The notes beneath the pieces were generated by a model, which searched no databases, was not told where the DNA came from, and worked only from the letters and a program-made list of their open reading frames with translations. Of a DNA stretch of 64,000 nucleotides, positions 11,500-24,399 are shown one piece after another. The number at the start of each line of letters is the position of its first letter. The stretch's first letter is position 1. The stretch comes from Nageia nagi (lineage: Eukaryota; Pinophyta): positions 108,376,001-108,440,000 of the forward strand of contig JBITNC010000001.1 of NCBI GenBank assembly GCA_050084985.1. Direction: 5' to 3'. The position numbers and the translations under genes were made by a program.

Positions 11500-13620
11500 G
11501 CAAAACTCATCGAGAGGTAACTTACAATAGTCAAAACATTTTTCCTCATACTTTTGTTTTGGAGCCTTAATTAAGGCTATGATTCTCATACTAATATCTT
11601 CATGAACTTGATTAGCCTTTTTATTCCAAAATATATGATAAATAACTTGATGGAATATTCTTATCTTTGCTTTATTTTCATTAAATTATTAAATGTCACT
11701 CTTTTTGCAATGTGAATTTGATAATGATCATAAAATACAATCTTTAATTATTCAAAGCTACCAATGCTAGGATGTGGTAACTTTCTAAACCATTCTATGG
11801 CATCTCATTTTAGAGACAAAGGGAATAAGTTTTCATGTAGGTTATCATCCATAGTGGTTAAGGAGACTTCATTAGAGAAAATAAATAAATGAAGACATGG
11901 ATTCATTGTACCATGAAATTTTGTGAACTTCAAAGATTTGTTAGAATACAATATATTAGATCTAATTCTCATATACAAGGGATTATTATCTTCATTTTTA
12001 TAAGAATATATACCTTGGTATTTTATTATTTTCAATATTATTTGTTGTAGATCATCAACTCTCTTTGTATCTTTAGGTGTTATCATTTGTAATGTTATTT
12101 TCAAGATTGGTTCTATTATAATTGCCTAAATATTTTCCCTTGTATTCTGTAATGGTTGGTATGAATGTTTTCCTTGTTTAAATGTTGGTAATTACTATCT
12201 AGACATGAAGATTTCAAAAGTTCCATGGTTATTATTTTTGTAACAAATGATATTGTGTAAATTTGTTGAAACTAACCACTCTCTATCAATATGAGGAATC
12301 AATATCATGTGATCCTTATTACACTTTAGTAATGATACATATCTAATGTCATTTTATTATTTAGTTCATCCTACAATGGGCTACATGGATTGGGAAAGTA
12401 GTCTATCAACATCTTCTTCTTGATATATTCATTCATTTGTGATAGGACATTAGATTGATTGCTTATTCTTAGGTTGAAATAATCCTATTTTATGATTGTA
12501 ATCAGTTTTAACTTTTTTAATAAATCATGTATATTATGATATTTTCTCTATTATACTCATATTTGTAATTGCAAGCTCATGTATTGAATGAATAAATCTA
12601 GATTTTATCTTGTTATCCTCCTTTAACCAATCTAGATATGGCATATCAATGTCTTCAAGAATTTCATTGATATCATCCTACTTTATAGGATATTCTTAGT
12701 CACACTTATCTTAAATGAATATGTTTGTATCCTCATCAAATTATTGAACTTGTTCATCGTATTTATTCTATTAATCTTGGGTAAACATATGTTCAATATT
12801 GTTTGCTGGAAATAGGTTACAAACCTAGGCTTATTGATGAAGTAAATCTTGTAATGTGGTGGCTTGAGTAATATTATTACTAACATTATGGATTAGAATG
12901 ATAAGCTCTTGAATTACTAGTTCTATATATGACACAAAGATAGCTTAGGGAATTAAAGCCACCATTTTTGACTAAAGCTCATCATCTGTGTTAGGCTTAG
13001 CACCAATGCAAATATGAGCATTCATACTAGGATCTGGAAGGATAAATGGGTTAACACTTGGCATAGGTATAGATCTGTTTGCAAAAAATACTAAGTTCAA
13101 TTTTTTTAGTGTGAGAGTCATTTCATTAGGTGGCATACTCTCCTTATACCTATTAGAATGCTATAATTTTGGTTGCTTTACTACTTCCTCATCTTCAAGT
13201 ATATGAACTACATAAGATTTTTGCTCAACTAGTAGGCCATTGAGAAGCTTGATGAATCTATGTTTATTTTCTTTGGAACTCATGAATTTATTGAATACTT
13301 CATCATCACTTAATCATGTAATGATATCTTTAGTTTTGAGACTAAGTTATTGATTTGGTAGGATATGATATCCATTATTGTCAGAATGAACCCTTTGATT
13401 TACTATCTTTGCTCAACTATAAAATCTTTTTGCAAAACTCTCTTTATTAGTTTCACTTTCACTAATATCTTTGGTTATTTATCCCTATAAACCTGTAGAT
13501 AATTTTTTTGTATGAATTTTCCCACTTCATCATTGAATCACCTTTGGTATAGTATGTTTTCTTCTTTTGGAATCTTTCTTGGTTATAGGGTTAGTGGAAA
13601 TATGTGTATTTTCATTGAAA
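11500..13620 (-). pseudogene. E1 gag-like polyprotein relic
   Basis: On the minus strand the retrotransposon gag (capsid) pattern is visible: KFTKFHGTMNPCLHLFIF, then LHENLFPLSLK, a stop, and DAIEWFRKLPHPSIGSFE. This matches the family order of a D/G..P..HL..F motif, LFP.SL.G and A..WF..L...SI..F. The N-terminal half contains MPPNEMTLTLKKLNLVFF and SVNPFILPDPSMNAHIC, which I do not recognise. There are many stops and frameshifts. Gag would form the particle shell. The assignment of the capsid-like part is fairly firm; the rest is inferred from position. Confidence 0.6.
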
Positions 13621-13862
13621 GTAACAAAAAATACCTTTAGAATATAATGCATAAATAAAATTATTAATAGGTTAGACATTGTGGTAGAATTTAGAATGTA
13701 GATTCAAAAGTACTTTTATGTGTCATGGTTGAATATATGCAAAATGTACTTATTGAAGAGAGGTGAAATTGATGCATGAACCCCACATCCAATAATAGAA
13801 AGAATCTTAGCATGATCTCTAGGCTCTAAGAACTCAATGTGGGCATGTACTTCAATGCAAGC

Positions 13863-14284
13863 ACTAGCATTCCCTTAGAATAAGGTCTACCAACAAGGAT
13901 CGATTATAATAAAAATGTTGACAAGTTGAACCAAAAATATGATAATGAAGATGGATGAAAAATATTTTCTCAAGTGATAACAAGATCCCAATATCAATAG
14001 GCAACATTTAGAAATACCCAAGTGTAGGGTACCAACTATCGAGAGGTAATCTTGATATGCTTTCCCTAGGTTAGAGATACTTACATTTATATCATGTGTG
14101 ATATCATCATTTTACCACTTGTATGAAGGTTGAAACTATACCAATATACCTAAAATAAAAATAAGAACACAACATGAGAAATATATGATAATAAGGTAAA
14201 ATATGATTGAAATGTAATTAAACATATATGTAATGTGGAACCTAAGTGGGACCATGTTAAGGGGACCACTTTTAGGTGTTAACA
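13863..14284 (-). repeat. 5' LTR of E1 (high-coordinate copy)
   Basis: It is a direct copy of 3096-3524. On the minus strand it starts TGTTAACACCTAAAAG at 14284. No clear primer binding site could be read on its inner side near 13,850. Confidence 0.65.
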
Positions 14285-15439
14285 TCTTGTACTAATTTTA
14301 TTTCCAAGAATTATCTCATCATACCATCTCATAAAATTCAATGATAAAAGGACATGCCAGTTATTGGTTAAGTTGTAAAACAATATTACCCATTAACTGG
14401 TAACTTCAAAATGTAGGAATATACCCAGAATAAATGTATATATCATCAATATATTATTATTTTTCAATTATATAAAAAATGTTTTGATAGAAATTTACAA
14501 ATAATATAAATGTTATCCACATATTACATGTTAAAGGGCATAATAAATGAATATTACTTAAACATAACACCAAGTTTGTAATGAACCTTTAAAAATATAA
14601 TTGAGAGTTTTCAATTATATAGGTAATGTATCCACAACATTTAGAGATATATATTGATACATGGATGTGTCCAAAATATGTGTTTCCAATATCTGTACAA
14701 ATATCCAAAAACATACCAAATATTCATAAATGTATCAAAAAATCATATTCTTTAATAAGTACTTCATCCAATATTTCCTTGTAAATCTTGCACATCACAT
14801 AACATTGTTAAGGTCATTTAAAAAAGAGAAGTATAATTTATAGCACATAGAATTGAATGAAATCTATCATACTAAAAACCTTTTATACTGTATGTAACTA
14901 CTTACAATTTTAGTTTTAGTTCTTTCATCAGATTGAAGAAGTAATTTAACTTTAAGTTCTTCAACCTTGATTAGGACATTTGTAAGCCAATTTCTAAACC
15001 TATCTCTATCTTTCATAAATATTTTGATTTTCTCTTTTGCTAACATCAATTGACCTTTAATGATATGTAATTTATCCTTGTTGTCCTTATAACATTTAAA
15101 TAGAATTACAATTTGTGTTTGAAGGTGCCATTGTAAATCTTCCATACTATAATGTTCTAAATATTTATCAACATTGGAAGTTATATATTCTGATGATCTC
15201 TTTCTAGAATGTCAAGGCTCATCATTCTTCCCCATTGGTATATATTTATGTAATCAAGATAAAATTATTCCAAACATACATGGATATATTTGAGTAATAA
15301 TAAAGATGTTTGGGCATTGAGCTCACCACATTTATGCTTGCTACAATATACATTCAAAGCTCTTGATCCATGTTTGTGTATTGAATAAATTTAATGGGTT
15401 AGATACATAGCTCTCCATGGAGCTAGCTCACACCTAGGA
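14285..15439. other. Unassigned region
   Basis: No mobile-element domain seen apart from one small frame at 14867-15145. AT-rich throughout. Confidence 0.4.
14867..15145 (-). CDS. Small open frame, lysine-rich helical, unknown
   Basis: 92 codons open from ATG, rich in K, E, I and L, e.g. GQLMLAKEKIKIFMKDRD and KVEELKVKLLLQSDE, with a coiled-coil-like spacing. I recognise no family. It may be a relic of a transposon-borne protein. Coding status is doubtful because no homologue or flanking gene structure is visible. Confidence 0.2.
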   Translation of the reverse strand: MEDLQWHLQTQIVILFKCYKDNKDKLHIIKGQLMLAKEKIKIFMKDRDRFRNWLTNVLIKVEELKVKLLLQSDERTKTKIVSSYIQYKRFLV

Positions 15440-15788
15440 GAGAGGGAAAAGTTATGGCCAAAGGAATAGAATTTATCATATCCATTACACTTATTGCTAA
15501 ACTGTTTGGTATGTATTTCAAGGGAGAGTGTATCAATAGAGGGAAACACTCTCTTGTGAAAGATTGAAGGTTTTTTAGGATAAGAGAGAAGATAGAGAAG
15601 TATCATAATGGGAGAATTCCATTATGATACTTCTCTATCTTATCTCCTTTATTTTGAAAAACCTTTAATTCTTTCACAAGAGATAATTTCTCCCTATTAA
15701 TACAATATCCCTTGAAAGCTAAGATAGATACTTCAATAATAAGTGTAATGCATATGGCAAATTCAATTCCTTTGGCCTTAACTTTTCC
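15440..15788. repeat. Long inverted repeat (hairpin), arms about 170 bp, 7-bp loop
   Basis: The left arm 15440-15611 and right arm 15619-15788 are reverse complements at roughly 75-80% by eye, meeting at a loop GAGAATT. The innermost 27 bp or so (GATAGAGAAGTATCATAATGG) is perfect. Both arms encode similar peptides when read in the same sense (…KGIEF… …SLVK…KIEKYHNG), so a once-coding fragment has been duplicated head to head. Confidence 0.85.
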
Positions 15789-15849
15789 CTCATCCAACAA
15801 GTGTTAGGTCCATCTAGATATATGTATCATGTGTTAAAGATGTTAGTTC

Positions 15850-16235
15850 TAGTCCCCATTTCTGGTTCAATTCCTTGCATATGCAAGTTTATGAAGTCAA
15901 CATATATTTTGAAGTAGGATCCAAGATCATGGTATGCCAAGGATATATTTTTCACCAATTCAGGCTTCATGATATGTAGATTGGAATATAAACTCTACCA
16001 TGGAGTAAGGAATGATCATATACTAGTCAATACAATTTATGTTCATGACTTGATCATCATAGGGGATTCTCCATAAGAAATCAATATGGTCAAGAATAAA
16101 TTAAAGGAACCTTATATATGAAGGATATGGGACTTCCCCATTATTTCCTTGGGTTGTGTATATATCTTCAAAGCTAGCAATATTTTAATCCAACACATAT
16201 GAGTTACATTGGAAGGTAGGTAAACATCTATTGAC
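15850..16235 (+). pseudogene. Ty1/copia reverse transcriptase fragment
   Basis: One frame reads CICKFMKSTYILK, a stop, DPRSWYAKDIFFTNSGFM, then YKLYHGVRNDHILVNTIYV and HDLIIIGDSP. This matches the copia RT block (V.K.KKSLYGLKQ.PR.WY.K … LYVDDLIITG). The second catalytic motif has HD in place of DD. Downstream NMVKNKLKE and ISLGCVYIFKASNILIQ also fit. The frame has stops, and no copia LTR or integrase lies nearby, so this is an isolated relic. Confidence 0.75.
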
Positions 16236-17257
16236 ATATGGAAAAGGTACCTACATGAAGGAGATTATTTATGAGAGTGAATGTGAAGTCAAGTGGTTTG
16301 ACTATTATGATGTATTAAAATATACAATAATAGACAAATTTAAATGAGTTATAAAAATGTATTCCTCATCAAAATGCAATTCCATACAATGCAATGATCA
16401 TAAGATATGGACATAAAATATTTTGACTTGGGGTTTTATTAAATGTTATTTTTATGATAGATATGTATGGAAAATGTCAAAGAGTACAAGAACAAGACAA
16501 AATATTATTTGACAAGATGCATGGTACAAATACAATTTAATGAGCTTTAAATCATATAGATACAAAAAAAAGCTTTCTCATCAAGATGGATTCAATGAAT
16601 ATTATGGTTCTAAAAGCAAGGAATGGTTTTTTTAGCTAGTAAATATTGAATGAACATTGAGGTTGTATGATTATAAAATTGGGATTTTATTGAATATTTA
16701 GGGTTTATGGTTTTTTATTCTTGGTATGAATCATTATACATACATTTCTAATGGATAGAGTAGGGTTTAATAACCAAGCTAGAAACAAAGCTAGAGGGGT
16801 TTAATGATCAAGATTAAAATGAGGCTTAAGGGTTTTAAAACTAAACATTGAGAGATGGAATCTAATAATAAGGATTTGAAACGCATGATGAAGATAGTTT
16901 CATTGAAAATAATGATCTAGGATATGCACAAAATAGATACATTGAAATAGTATTTTTTAGATAAATTGTAGGAAGAAAACTTTCATAAAGGGTAAGATGA
17001 AAACCCGTAAATGAAAAAAACCCAAGGAAATGCTTGGAAACTCATGCATTGTAAAAGGAATAAATAGAGATCAAAAATTATAAAATCTACTTAGTATCGA
17101 GCTTTGGCACCCATATGAGAGCTCCTTGCAACATCCACATACAAGAATGCACATAACAATGTAAATGAGAATTACCATCTTATTATTTTATTTAATGTGG
17201 AGGTTAATCAAACTTAGATTAGCCTAGGCTATTAATTACATCCTTGATATTCAAGAT
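16236..17257. other. Unassigned region
   Basis: AT-rich sequence with no supported frame or repeat. Confidence 0.4.
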
Positions 17258-18210
17258 TATAAAGAACCAAAAACTTGCTACTACTAAAAAGTGGAATTTT
17301 CAAAATCCTTCTTTAATTCTTACTAAGTGAGATAGTTTACTTTAGAGCATCACTGAATATCTAGGATTATTTACTTTGTGTTGTAGACATAAACATCAAC
17401 ATGGTGTATTTCTTCATGAAATAACCACTATGAGATCCAAAATTTAGGACCCATAATATATGGAAAGGGAAGGAACTTAATATCATATCCAGACTCATTT
17501 TCATATATGCTTCTTAGGTGTATACTCCATATTTTCTATTTGAGAATTATCTATGGATAATTCTTCTTCCTCTTAAAATCTCGAAGGGAAAAGGGTATTA
17601 CCTAGAACCATTAGGATTCAAATACTAGGATTTTCTTAGGTGACACTTAACAAAGGTAGATACATATGTAATAATAAAATATCTTATGTGGTGAAAATCA
17701 TCCATATGCAAAGGATATAAACCTTATGCATACGAAACTAGGGTTATGCAGATAAGACAACCCTTATGCCAAAATGACATCTCTTATGTGTAAATGAAAT
17801 ACCTTATGCAAAAATGATATTCCTTATGTGGAAATGAAATTAATTATATAGAAATGACATCCCTTATATGAAAATGACATCCTTATATCTATCAAGATAA
17901 ACACACCCCAAAGTTCAAACCTATAGCTTGCTAATTATACTCAATTGCTAGAACCTAATCTCATAGCATAAATAGTAAGGAGATGTCTATCTTAATATAT
18001 TAATTGATAATGATTTATAGATTTAATGGTAATAGAGAGATTCCATACTTCATTCATCCAAAAGTACCCAATATTACAAATAATATCTTCTAGAATTCTA
18101 ATTACATATAAGATCATAACCAATTAAACAACCAACAAGATCAATCCATAGATGCCAAATACATATATATACTTATAATTAATAACTCCAAATATTTATA
18201 GTTGAAATTT
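17258..18210 (-). repeat. LTR related to the E6 5' LTR
   Basis: It is collinear with 37983-38800 in the same orientation, sharing for example ATGAGATCCAAAATTTAGGA and AAGGGTATTACCTAGAACCAT. It is about 130 bp longer because of extra CTTATGCAAAAATGACAT-type repeats at 17700-17880. The terminal TG is TA here. It may be the 3' LTR of E6 displaced by nested insertions, or an independent solo LTR. Confidence 0.7.
17700..17880 (+). repeat. Short tandem repeats (about 20-22 bp) in the LTR
   Basis: Successive units of the form CCTTATGC.AAAATGACAT occur six to eight times. The 38.4-kb LTR has only two or three, so the array length differs between the LTR copies. Confidence 0.7.
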
Positions 18211-18927
18211 TATACACCTAAAAATGATTTATTATTTATTTAATAAATCATATTTGGACTTCCTAAATGACTTATTACAATATAATAAATACCAAGATAA
18301 AGTTCATATCACAATGCAGTGCCATATGTTATATTAACTGTTATATCATTTATCATGGTTTATATTTTAAAGTATCTTAAATATAATAATTATTATATTA
18401 TTGCTATAAGTGTGCCTTCACTCCTTTCTATGTCCTTGTAGGTTATATATATGACTGGAATAGGTTGACCTCCACAGATCAAAACTCTTTGATATGATAA
18501 TATCTATGATAAGTGGTTATCTACTACAATATTCATCAAGAAATAGTGTCTCTCGACACCACCTATTATGAAAAATTATTATACTCTTAGATATGAAACT
18601 TTCTATCTTTGGCATACTTTGTAATTCTACATATTCTACATCATTAATAGTGTACATCTTGAGGATCAAGGGTTCAATATTTTGGTTGTTGAAGCTATTG
18701 ATTCATACATGCGAATATCCATAACAAGCTTACCTTAAATCCTATCCTAATCCTTCTAATATCAATTGATATTTATTATTGAGGATTGTACATACACTTC
18801 ATATTAGGTGCATATTTTTCATATATATTTAATGTATATGATATAGTGTATATATCTAGCTCTTCTTATATTATCGATCATTTTATTTATTATCTATATT
18901 CATATTTTGCATAATTTTATGTATACA
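18211..18927 (+). repeat. LTR (family F) with adjacent primer binding site
   Basis: It starts TATACACCTAAAAATGA (TG decayed to TA) and ends GTATACA at 18927. The sequence TGGTGAACCTAAC follows at 18931. Part of it (18410-18560) is related to 7880-8020. Only about 130 bp of internal sequence follows before element E5 is reached. Confidence 0.6.
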
Positions 18928-18930
18928 TTT

Positions 18931-18943
18931 TGGTGAACCTAAC
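18931..18943 (+). other. Primer binding site, family F
   Basis: TGGTGAACCTAAC three bases after the LTR end. The same TGGTGAACCT follows an LTR at 55146. I do not assign the tRNA. Confidence 0.6.
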
Positions 18944-19269
18944 ATTCTTACACACTTAGATTCTAGTCTAGGGCATCTCTTCTTCAAAGTTATAAATCCA
19001 TTCATGTTATTATCTCTTCCCTTACCCAAGGTTCTTAGAGTAATAACTCAAGAAAATGATAAAACTAGGGTTTATTTTACTTATATTCCAAATGTGAATT
19101 TGAATGAAGAACAACATAGGGTTTTTATTTTCAAATATATTAAATATATATAAGTTTGAGAAAATGTATTTTTTGTTGATTCAAATTAAAATACTATTTA
19201 TAATATATAAAATCGTAAATTAAAAAAACTTATTAACTATAGAAAGGATGAAAATGCATGATGTTTATA

Positions 19270-20640
19270 GGTTCATGCTCTTCATTACCTTCTATACTGA
19301 CTAAATGATAAGCTCTAGATCCAAACTTTCTTTTAATTAGATAGGGTCCTAACCAGTCAGGAGCTACCTTATCATGAAGCTGTCATTCCATTAGAGAAGT
19401 TTGCTAATTTTATTTTAAAACTAAATTCCCTATATTTAATTCATGAATTTTGACTCTTTTATCAAAAGCTTATTTAATACAATTTTGATAGGTTTGCAAA
19501 TGTTCTAAAGGATTGACTCTTATTTCATCTAGAAATAGCAATTAATCTAATCTTGTTTTATGAGTTACTTCATTTGTGATATAATCTTGTAAGGAAATTC
19601 ATAGAGAGGAAATTTCTATGTCTAAAGGTAGTACTACTTCTTCCCCATATATTAAAGAAAATAGGGTTTCCCTAGTAGGAGTTCAAATACTGGTTTGATA
19701 AGCCCATAATGCATGTGGAATCTTTGCATACCAATCTTGGTGGGAATCATCAATAATTTTCAATAAAATGCTATGAATAGTTTTATTTATGGCTTTATCT
19801 TAGCCATTCCCGTGGGGATGGTAAGGTTTCAAGAGGCTTAATCAAAATGATATACTTTACATAAATATTGGACTTCCTTATTTTTAAAGTTTTTTCCATT
19901 ATCAGTGATAATTTGAGTAGAAATTCCAAAGTGATATATAATGTGGTTTTGTATGAACTATGCTATCTTCAACCATTTTTTTTGAAATCATAGGTATGGC
20001 TTCTACCTATTTCATAAAATATTTTGTAGCAATTATAATAAACTTGCAACCTCATGAGGAAATAGGGTATATTTAACCTATTAAATCTAATGCCCATTTT
20101 GAGGATGGATAGAATGATTGCATGGGTTGTAATGTATGTGAAGGTTGATTAAGTAGATTACCATGTTGAAATTTAACACACCTTTTAACATATTCCATAT
20201 AGCCATGTTCCATAGTAGGCTAGTAATATCCCATACATATTAATTATTTTGTAATTATAGAACCACTAAAATGTCCTTCATAAATTCCATCATGTGTGCA
20301 TGAAATAGCAATTTTTGAATCAGCCCATTCTAAACATCTAAGTAATATCCCATAAAAAACCATATGGTACAAGACATCTCCTATCATGCAAAAGTGAAAG
20401 GCTTTTATCTTAAATGCTTTTTTAGATAATTTTGTTAAATCTTTAATTAACACCCCATCTTTTAGAAACTTAAACAATTGTGTATGCCACAAATTTTTAT
20501 CTTCCATTGCAATGTCTAGAACTACATGTTTGACTTTATTTGACTCTATTAAGGATTGAGTGATTTGAACAATTTCAATAGGGATTATTTTTTGATTAGG
20601 GTTTGTGGGCATTAAAGATCCAATGGAAGCCATAGAATTA
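19270..20640 (-). pseudogene. E5 integrase
   Basis: It begins with the linker MASIGSLMPTNPNQK, also found in E4. The zinc-binding region includes CTHDGIYEGHF and the partner YVKRCVKFQ (one cysteine lost). Then come the core WALDLIG and VEAIPMI, and the block IPHALWAYQTSI. The C-terminal domain reads VAPDWLGPYLIKRKFGSRAY and ends NEEHEPINIMHFHP, matching E4. It would catalyse insertion of the element DNA. Stops and at least one frameshift break it. Confidence 0.8.
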
Positions 20641-20759
20641 AAAATCTATTAGTTAATCATGGTGCTAATTCTAAATCATATTTTTCAAAAGATGATAGTA
20701 GATTATTTAATAATCTCTTATGTTTTGCAATAATGGTTCTTTACATTGGAAGATTTATT

Positions 20760-21590
20760 TGACTTGGTTTACAATTAATAGCAAGTCACCAATAAATTTA
20801 ACTTTTTTTTTTTAACTTTAATTTTATGGTAGTTTATATAGCTAAGATTAAATCTTTATACTTAGCATTGTTATTTGTACATGGAAAATTAATTTTAAAA
20901 TAATAGGGTATGGGAACTCCTTGAGGTGTAACAAATACGACACCTACACCTTTGCTTTGTTCACATCTTGATCCATCAAAATATACTACCATATCACAAT
21001 CTTCTTCAAATTCTAAAAGAATTTCCATTTCATCTAATTGGAATACATGTTCATATTGTAATTCTATGATGAGTGGATTATCATTGGGTAATGGTGCTTT
21101 AGCAAGATAGTCAGCTATGACTTTTCCTTTGATTGATTTCTAACTTATGAAGAGTAAGTCAAATTCAATTAAATACATGATCCATTTAGATATTCTTACA
21201 TTTTGATAAGTTTTATTCATCATATATTTCAAAAGATCTACTTTGGAAATTATATACATGGTATGGTTTAGCATTTAATGTCTTAATGTTTTAGTTGTAA
21301 ATACTACCACTAAGCATAACGTTTCCAAAAATACGTATATAATCTCATAGGCAACCAAAGTTTGACTAAGGTAATATATTGGTTATTCTTTACTATTTCA
21401 TTCTTTTGTGCAAGCATAGTTCCTAAGGTTGTTTCTATGGATGATATATATAACAAGAATGGTTCTTTAGGCTTAGGTGGTACTAAAATAGGTGGTGTAA
21501 GAATATAGTGCTTTATTTTATCAAACACTTCTTATTGTTCATTGCTCTAGTGAAATGTAATCCCTTTATTTAAGAGTTTGTTAAAAGGTT
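20760..21590 (-). pseudogene. E5 RNase H and archaeal-type RNase H
   Basis: The RT-linked RNase H has the degraded Tat form EPFLLYISSIETTLGTMLAQ, without the usual first Asp. The second domain reads DMVVYFDGSRCEQSKGVGVV, then PCTNNNAKYKDLIL. Its first catalytic Asp (FDGS) is present, but the Glu expected after NN.A is Lys, as in E4. RNase H removes RNA from the RNA/DNA hybrid. Confidence 0.75.
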
Positions 21591-21599
21591 TAGATTTGT

Positions 21600-22470
21600 C
21601 TGAAAATTGAGAAATGAAATATCTTATGGCTTGTAACTTACCTTGTAGAATTTGTATTTGTTTTATGTTTGAGGGAGGTAACATATTTGTTATTGCTTTT
21701 ATCTTGTTAGGATCTACTTCAATTCCTTACCTAGAGATGATGAAACCTAAAAATTTCTTGTATGTTACTCCAAAAACACATTTCTTTGGGTTTAATAAGA
21801 TATTATATTCTAGTAATTGATTGAATATTTTGATGAGTATTTTGGGATGATCTTCCCATATTTTTTATTTAACCAATATGTCATCTACATAGTCCTCTAC
21901 AATTTCATGCATGTAATCATGAAAAATGTATGTCAAGGCTCTTTGATAGGTAGCTCTAGCATTTTTCAATCAAAAAGGTATTACTTTATAAGAAAATGTT
22001 CCCCAAGGTGTTATGAATGTGGTTTTATGTTGGTATTTTGATGCCACTTTAATTTAGTTGTATCCTAAAAAAACATCCATGAGTGATAACATTTCATATC
22101 CTATAGTATAATCAACTAAATTATCTATGTTGACTAGAGGAAAGTCATCTTCAAGGCATGCTTTATTCAAATCTCTAAAGTTTATACATATTTGAATCTT
22201 CCTAGTAGATTTCTTGATTGATAGCATATTAGAAATCCAATTAGAATAATCAATAGGATGGATGAACTTAACTTTCAAAAGTTTCTACAACTCTTGTTTT
22301 ACCATTAGGGCAATTGTAGGATTAATGTTTTGTAGTTTCTATTTAATAGGTTTTAAACCCTCCTTTATATTGAGATTATGCACTACTAAGTTAGGATCAA
22401 GTCCAAGCATATCAACATATGACCATGCAAATATTTCCTATTTTTCTTTGAGTATTATGATGAACTCTTT
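21600..22470 (-). pseudogene. E5 reverse transcriptase
   Basis: The frame reads KFIHPIDYSNWISNMLSIKK, then ICINFRDLNKACLEDDFPL, then YEMLSLMDVFLGYN and, at 21899-21870, VEDYVDDILV. The catalytic YVDD box is intact. The order and the phrase DLNKAC.(E/K)DDFPLP are typical of Tat elements. Stops and small indels break it. Confidence 0.85.
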
Positions 22471-22479
22471 TCTTTCCTT

Positions 22480-24060
22480 TTTAGTAAGGGATTTCCCTAA
22501 TTGAATAATTTTAGGGTTGGTAGGATCATCACTTAGGTCAACCTCAATGGTCTCTTTAAATAACATGTGAGATCCTTTCTCCAATTGGTTAGGAATTGGA
22601 ATCCAATTATTATCATTTGCATTGTATTCTTCATCCTCACCTTCATATTGGTCTTTTAAGGTGGTATTAATATTAAAGTTTGAAGTTCATAAGATTACAT
22701 CTATGTATTTGAAATCTTGGATTATAGGTTGTTCAAGAATCAATGTAAAGTTTGCAATTTTTTCATCTACCAAGAAGTATGAGAAAGAGTTATTTGGATT
22801 TTTTGATCCTATTGTCTCAAACTCATCACTTCTAGACCAATCAATGTCTATTTCATATGTAAGGTTATCACCTATTTTTGTGATTTCCACCATACTAATT
22901 GATATATCCAAAATAATCCTCCTAAGGATAACATTCTAGACTCCATATCATCTTGATTTATAATCCATTTAGGTGTTTCACATGAGTTTTTAAAGGTTTT
23001 AGCTTTTGGTTCTAGTTCAATTATCTTAAAATTAGATACTCTTTGATTTTTGTTCTTATAACCTAATCATATTTTATCACTAGGTAATTGATAATAAATA
23101 TCAATGGTGTACCTAGGTCCTTGTTTATATCATCTTAAACTTTGTCCTTTCCTCTAACATTTGTCAAAGTATTTTTAGATAAATGATCTTACATCTAGTG
23201 AAAAATACTCTAATGAATTACCAAAGATACTTTCATTGGATTGAGGTAAAGAGAGAATAGGTGATTTTATTGGAACATGATATACAAAAAGTATTTGATT
23301 AGGTAACCAACCTAGTGGTATTAATTGTCCTACTATACTAGGAGACTCTTTAGGTTTTTTATTTCTTGGGTTTTAGGGATGTTAAAAATGATATCATCAA
23401 TGATAAACTACCCTATTCCATAATTTGTTAATCTTATAGTCATAAGATAGATATTAGATGGTTCATCTCTTATTGCATTGTCATTATTTGAAGTATTTTT
23501 GGGACAAGATGCTTTTGATGATGAGGCTTATCTTTCTTCATCTAAATTTCATGTTCTTTCTTCCCATATTCTCTTTTATAAGAGTGTTGGTTCTATTTTT
23601 GGTAATGTATCCTTGTTAATATTTAGTGTATGCAGTATTTCAAGATTAATGGGATCCTTCCCTTTTAATGAACTTGGAAAAGAACCTTTTTTTATCAATA
23701 TCTATTATTGACACTTTTTCAAGAACTATAGGTGTTGTAAAATAGTGAGTAGAAGTTAAAGTAATTTCTCCTAAAAGATGTATGTAATTGCAATGGGAAT
23801 ATGGATTTTAATCTTCAAGTACACAATGTACCATCCTATTATGAATATATTTTAGATAGTTATGATATGTTGATGGGATGCAATGTGTGTCTCTAATCCA
23901 AGGTCTCTTTAAAAGTAGGTTGTATTGCATTATATCTCCTTCAATAACTTGCAATAATGTTTGTACTATTTTTGATCCCACAGTAATGGGCAATGAGATA
24001 GATCACATTATTGAGAATAAAGCATCATTAAAAGATCTTAATTATAAAGAAGGTACACAT
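22480..24060 (-). pseudogene. E5 protease-proximal and G-patch-like region
   Basis: At 23993-23808 the frame MPITVGSKIVQTLLQVIEGD is followed by MQYNLLLKRPWIRDTHCIPS, a block found just after the protease core in Tat polyproteins (YNLLLGRPWIH…PST.HQ.LKF). Further along, about 23.2-23.0 kb, KYFDKC and YKQGPRYTIDIYYQLPSDKI match the G-patch-like segment of E4 (GLGRYEQGPREI…GLGY). The catalytic D-S/T-G of the protease was not read with confidence. Confidence 0.6.
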
Positions 24061-24399
24061 ATATGTGTAAAAGGGAGATTTAAGCTTTTATAGGTGGTTG
24101 TGAAAATAATATTTATTATAAAACCTTCATCTATTAATATCCTCTTAAAATCCCTCCATCTATTTTAGCTACAATATGTAATGGAGGATCTTGTCCTTAT
24201 GAATGATTTAATAGGATTATTTCATGATCATAGAAGGAAATAATGGGCTTTTAGCTTGTTCTAATATTTCCCACAAAATACATAAAGCTTTCAAGGTCAT
24301 TAATTTCCATCTCAATTATTTACAACAATTGATTCATAGCTTCCCTACGACCTTTGGATTGTCGTAGTAATTCAAAAAAAGACATATTTACTTGTTAGT

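Larger units (their letters stand above)
3096..14284 (-). mobile_element. E1: minus-strand, gag-bearing Tat-like LTR element with opposite-strand PMD, no pol seen
   Basis: It is bounded by two direct copies of a roughly 425-bp repeat (3096-3524 and 13863-14284). The outer end reads TGTTAACACC on the minus strand at 14284. A purine tract on the minus strand abuts the low-coordinate copy. Gag-like sequence lies on the minus strand at 11.5-13.6 kb, and PMD sequence on the plus strand at 5.6-9.8 kb. I see no reverse transcriptase or integrase, so it would be non-autonomous. No target duplication was found, and the exact low boundary is uncertain. Confidence 0.6.

Noticed and set aside
22262-22939. 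Two plus-strand frames of 80 and 105 codons
   Set aside because: They lie opposite E5 pol on the minus strand, where RT motifs are clear.
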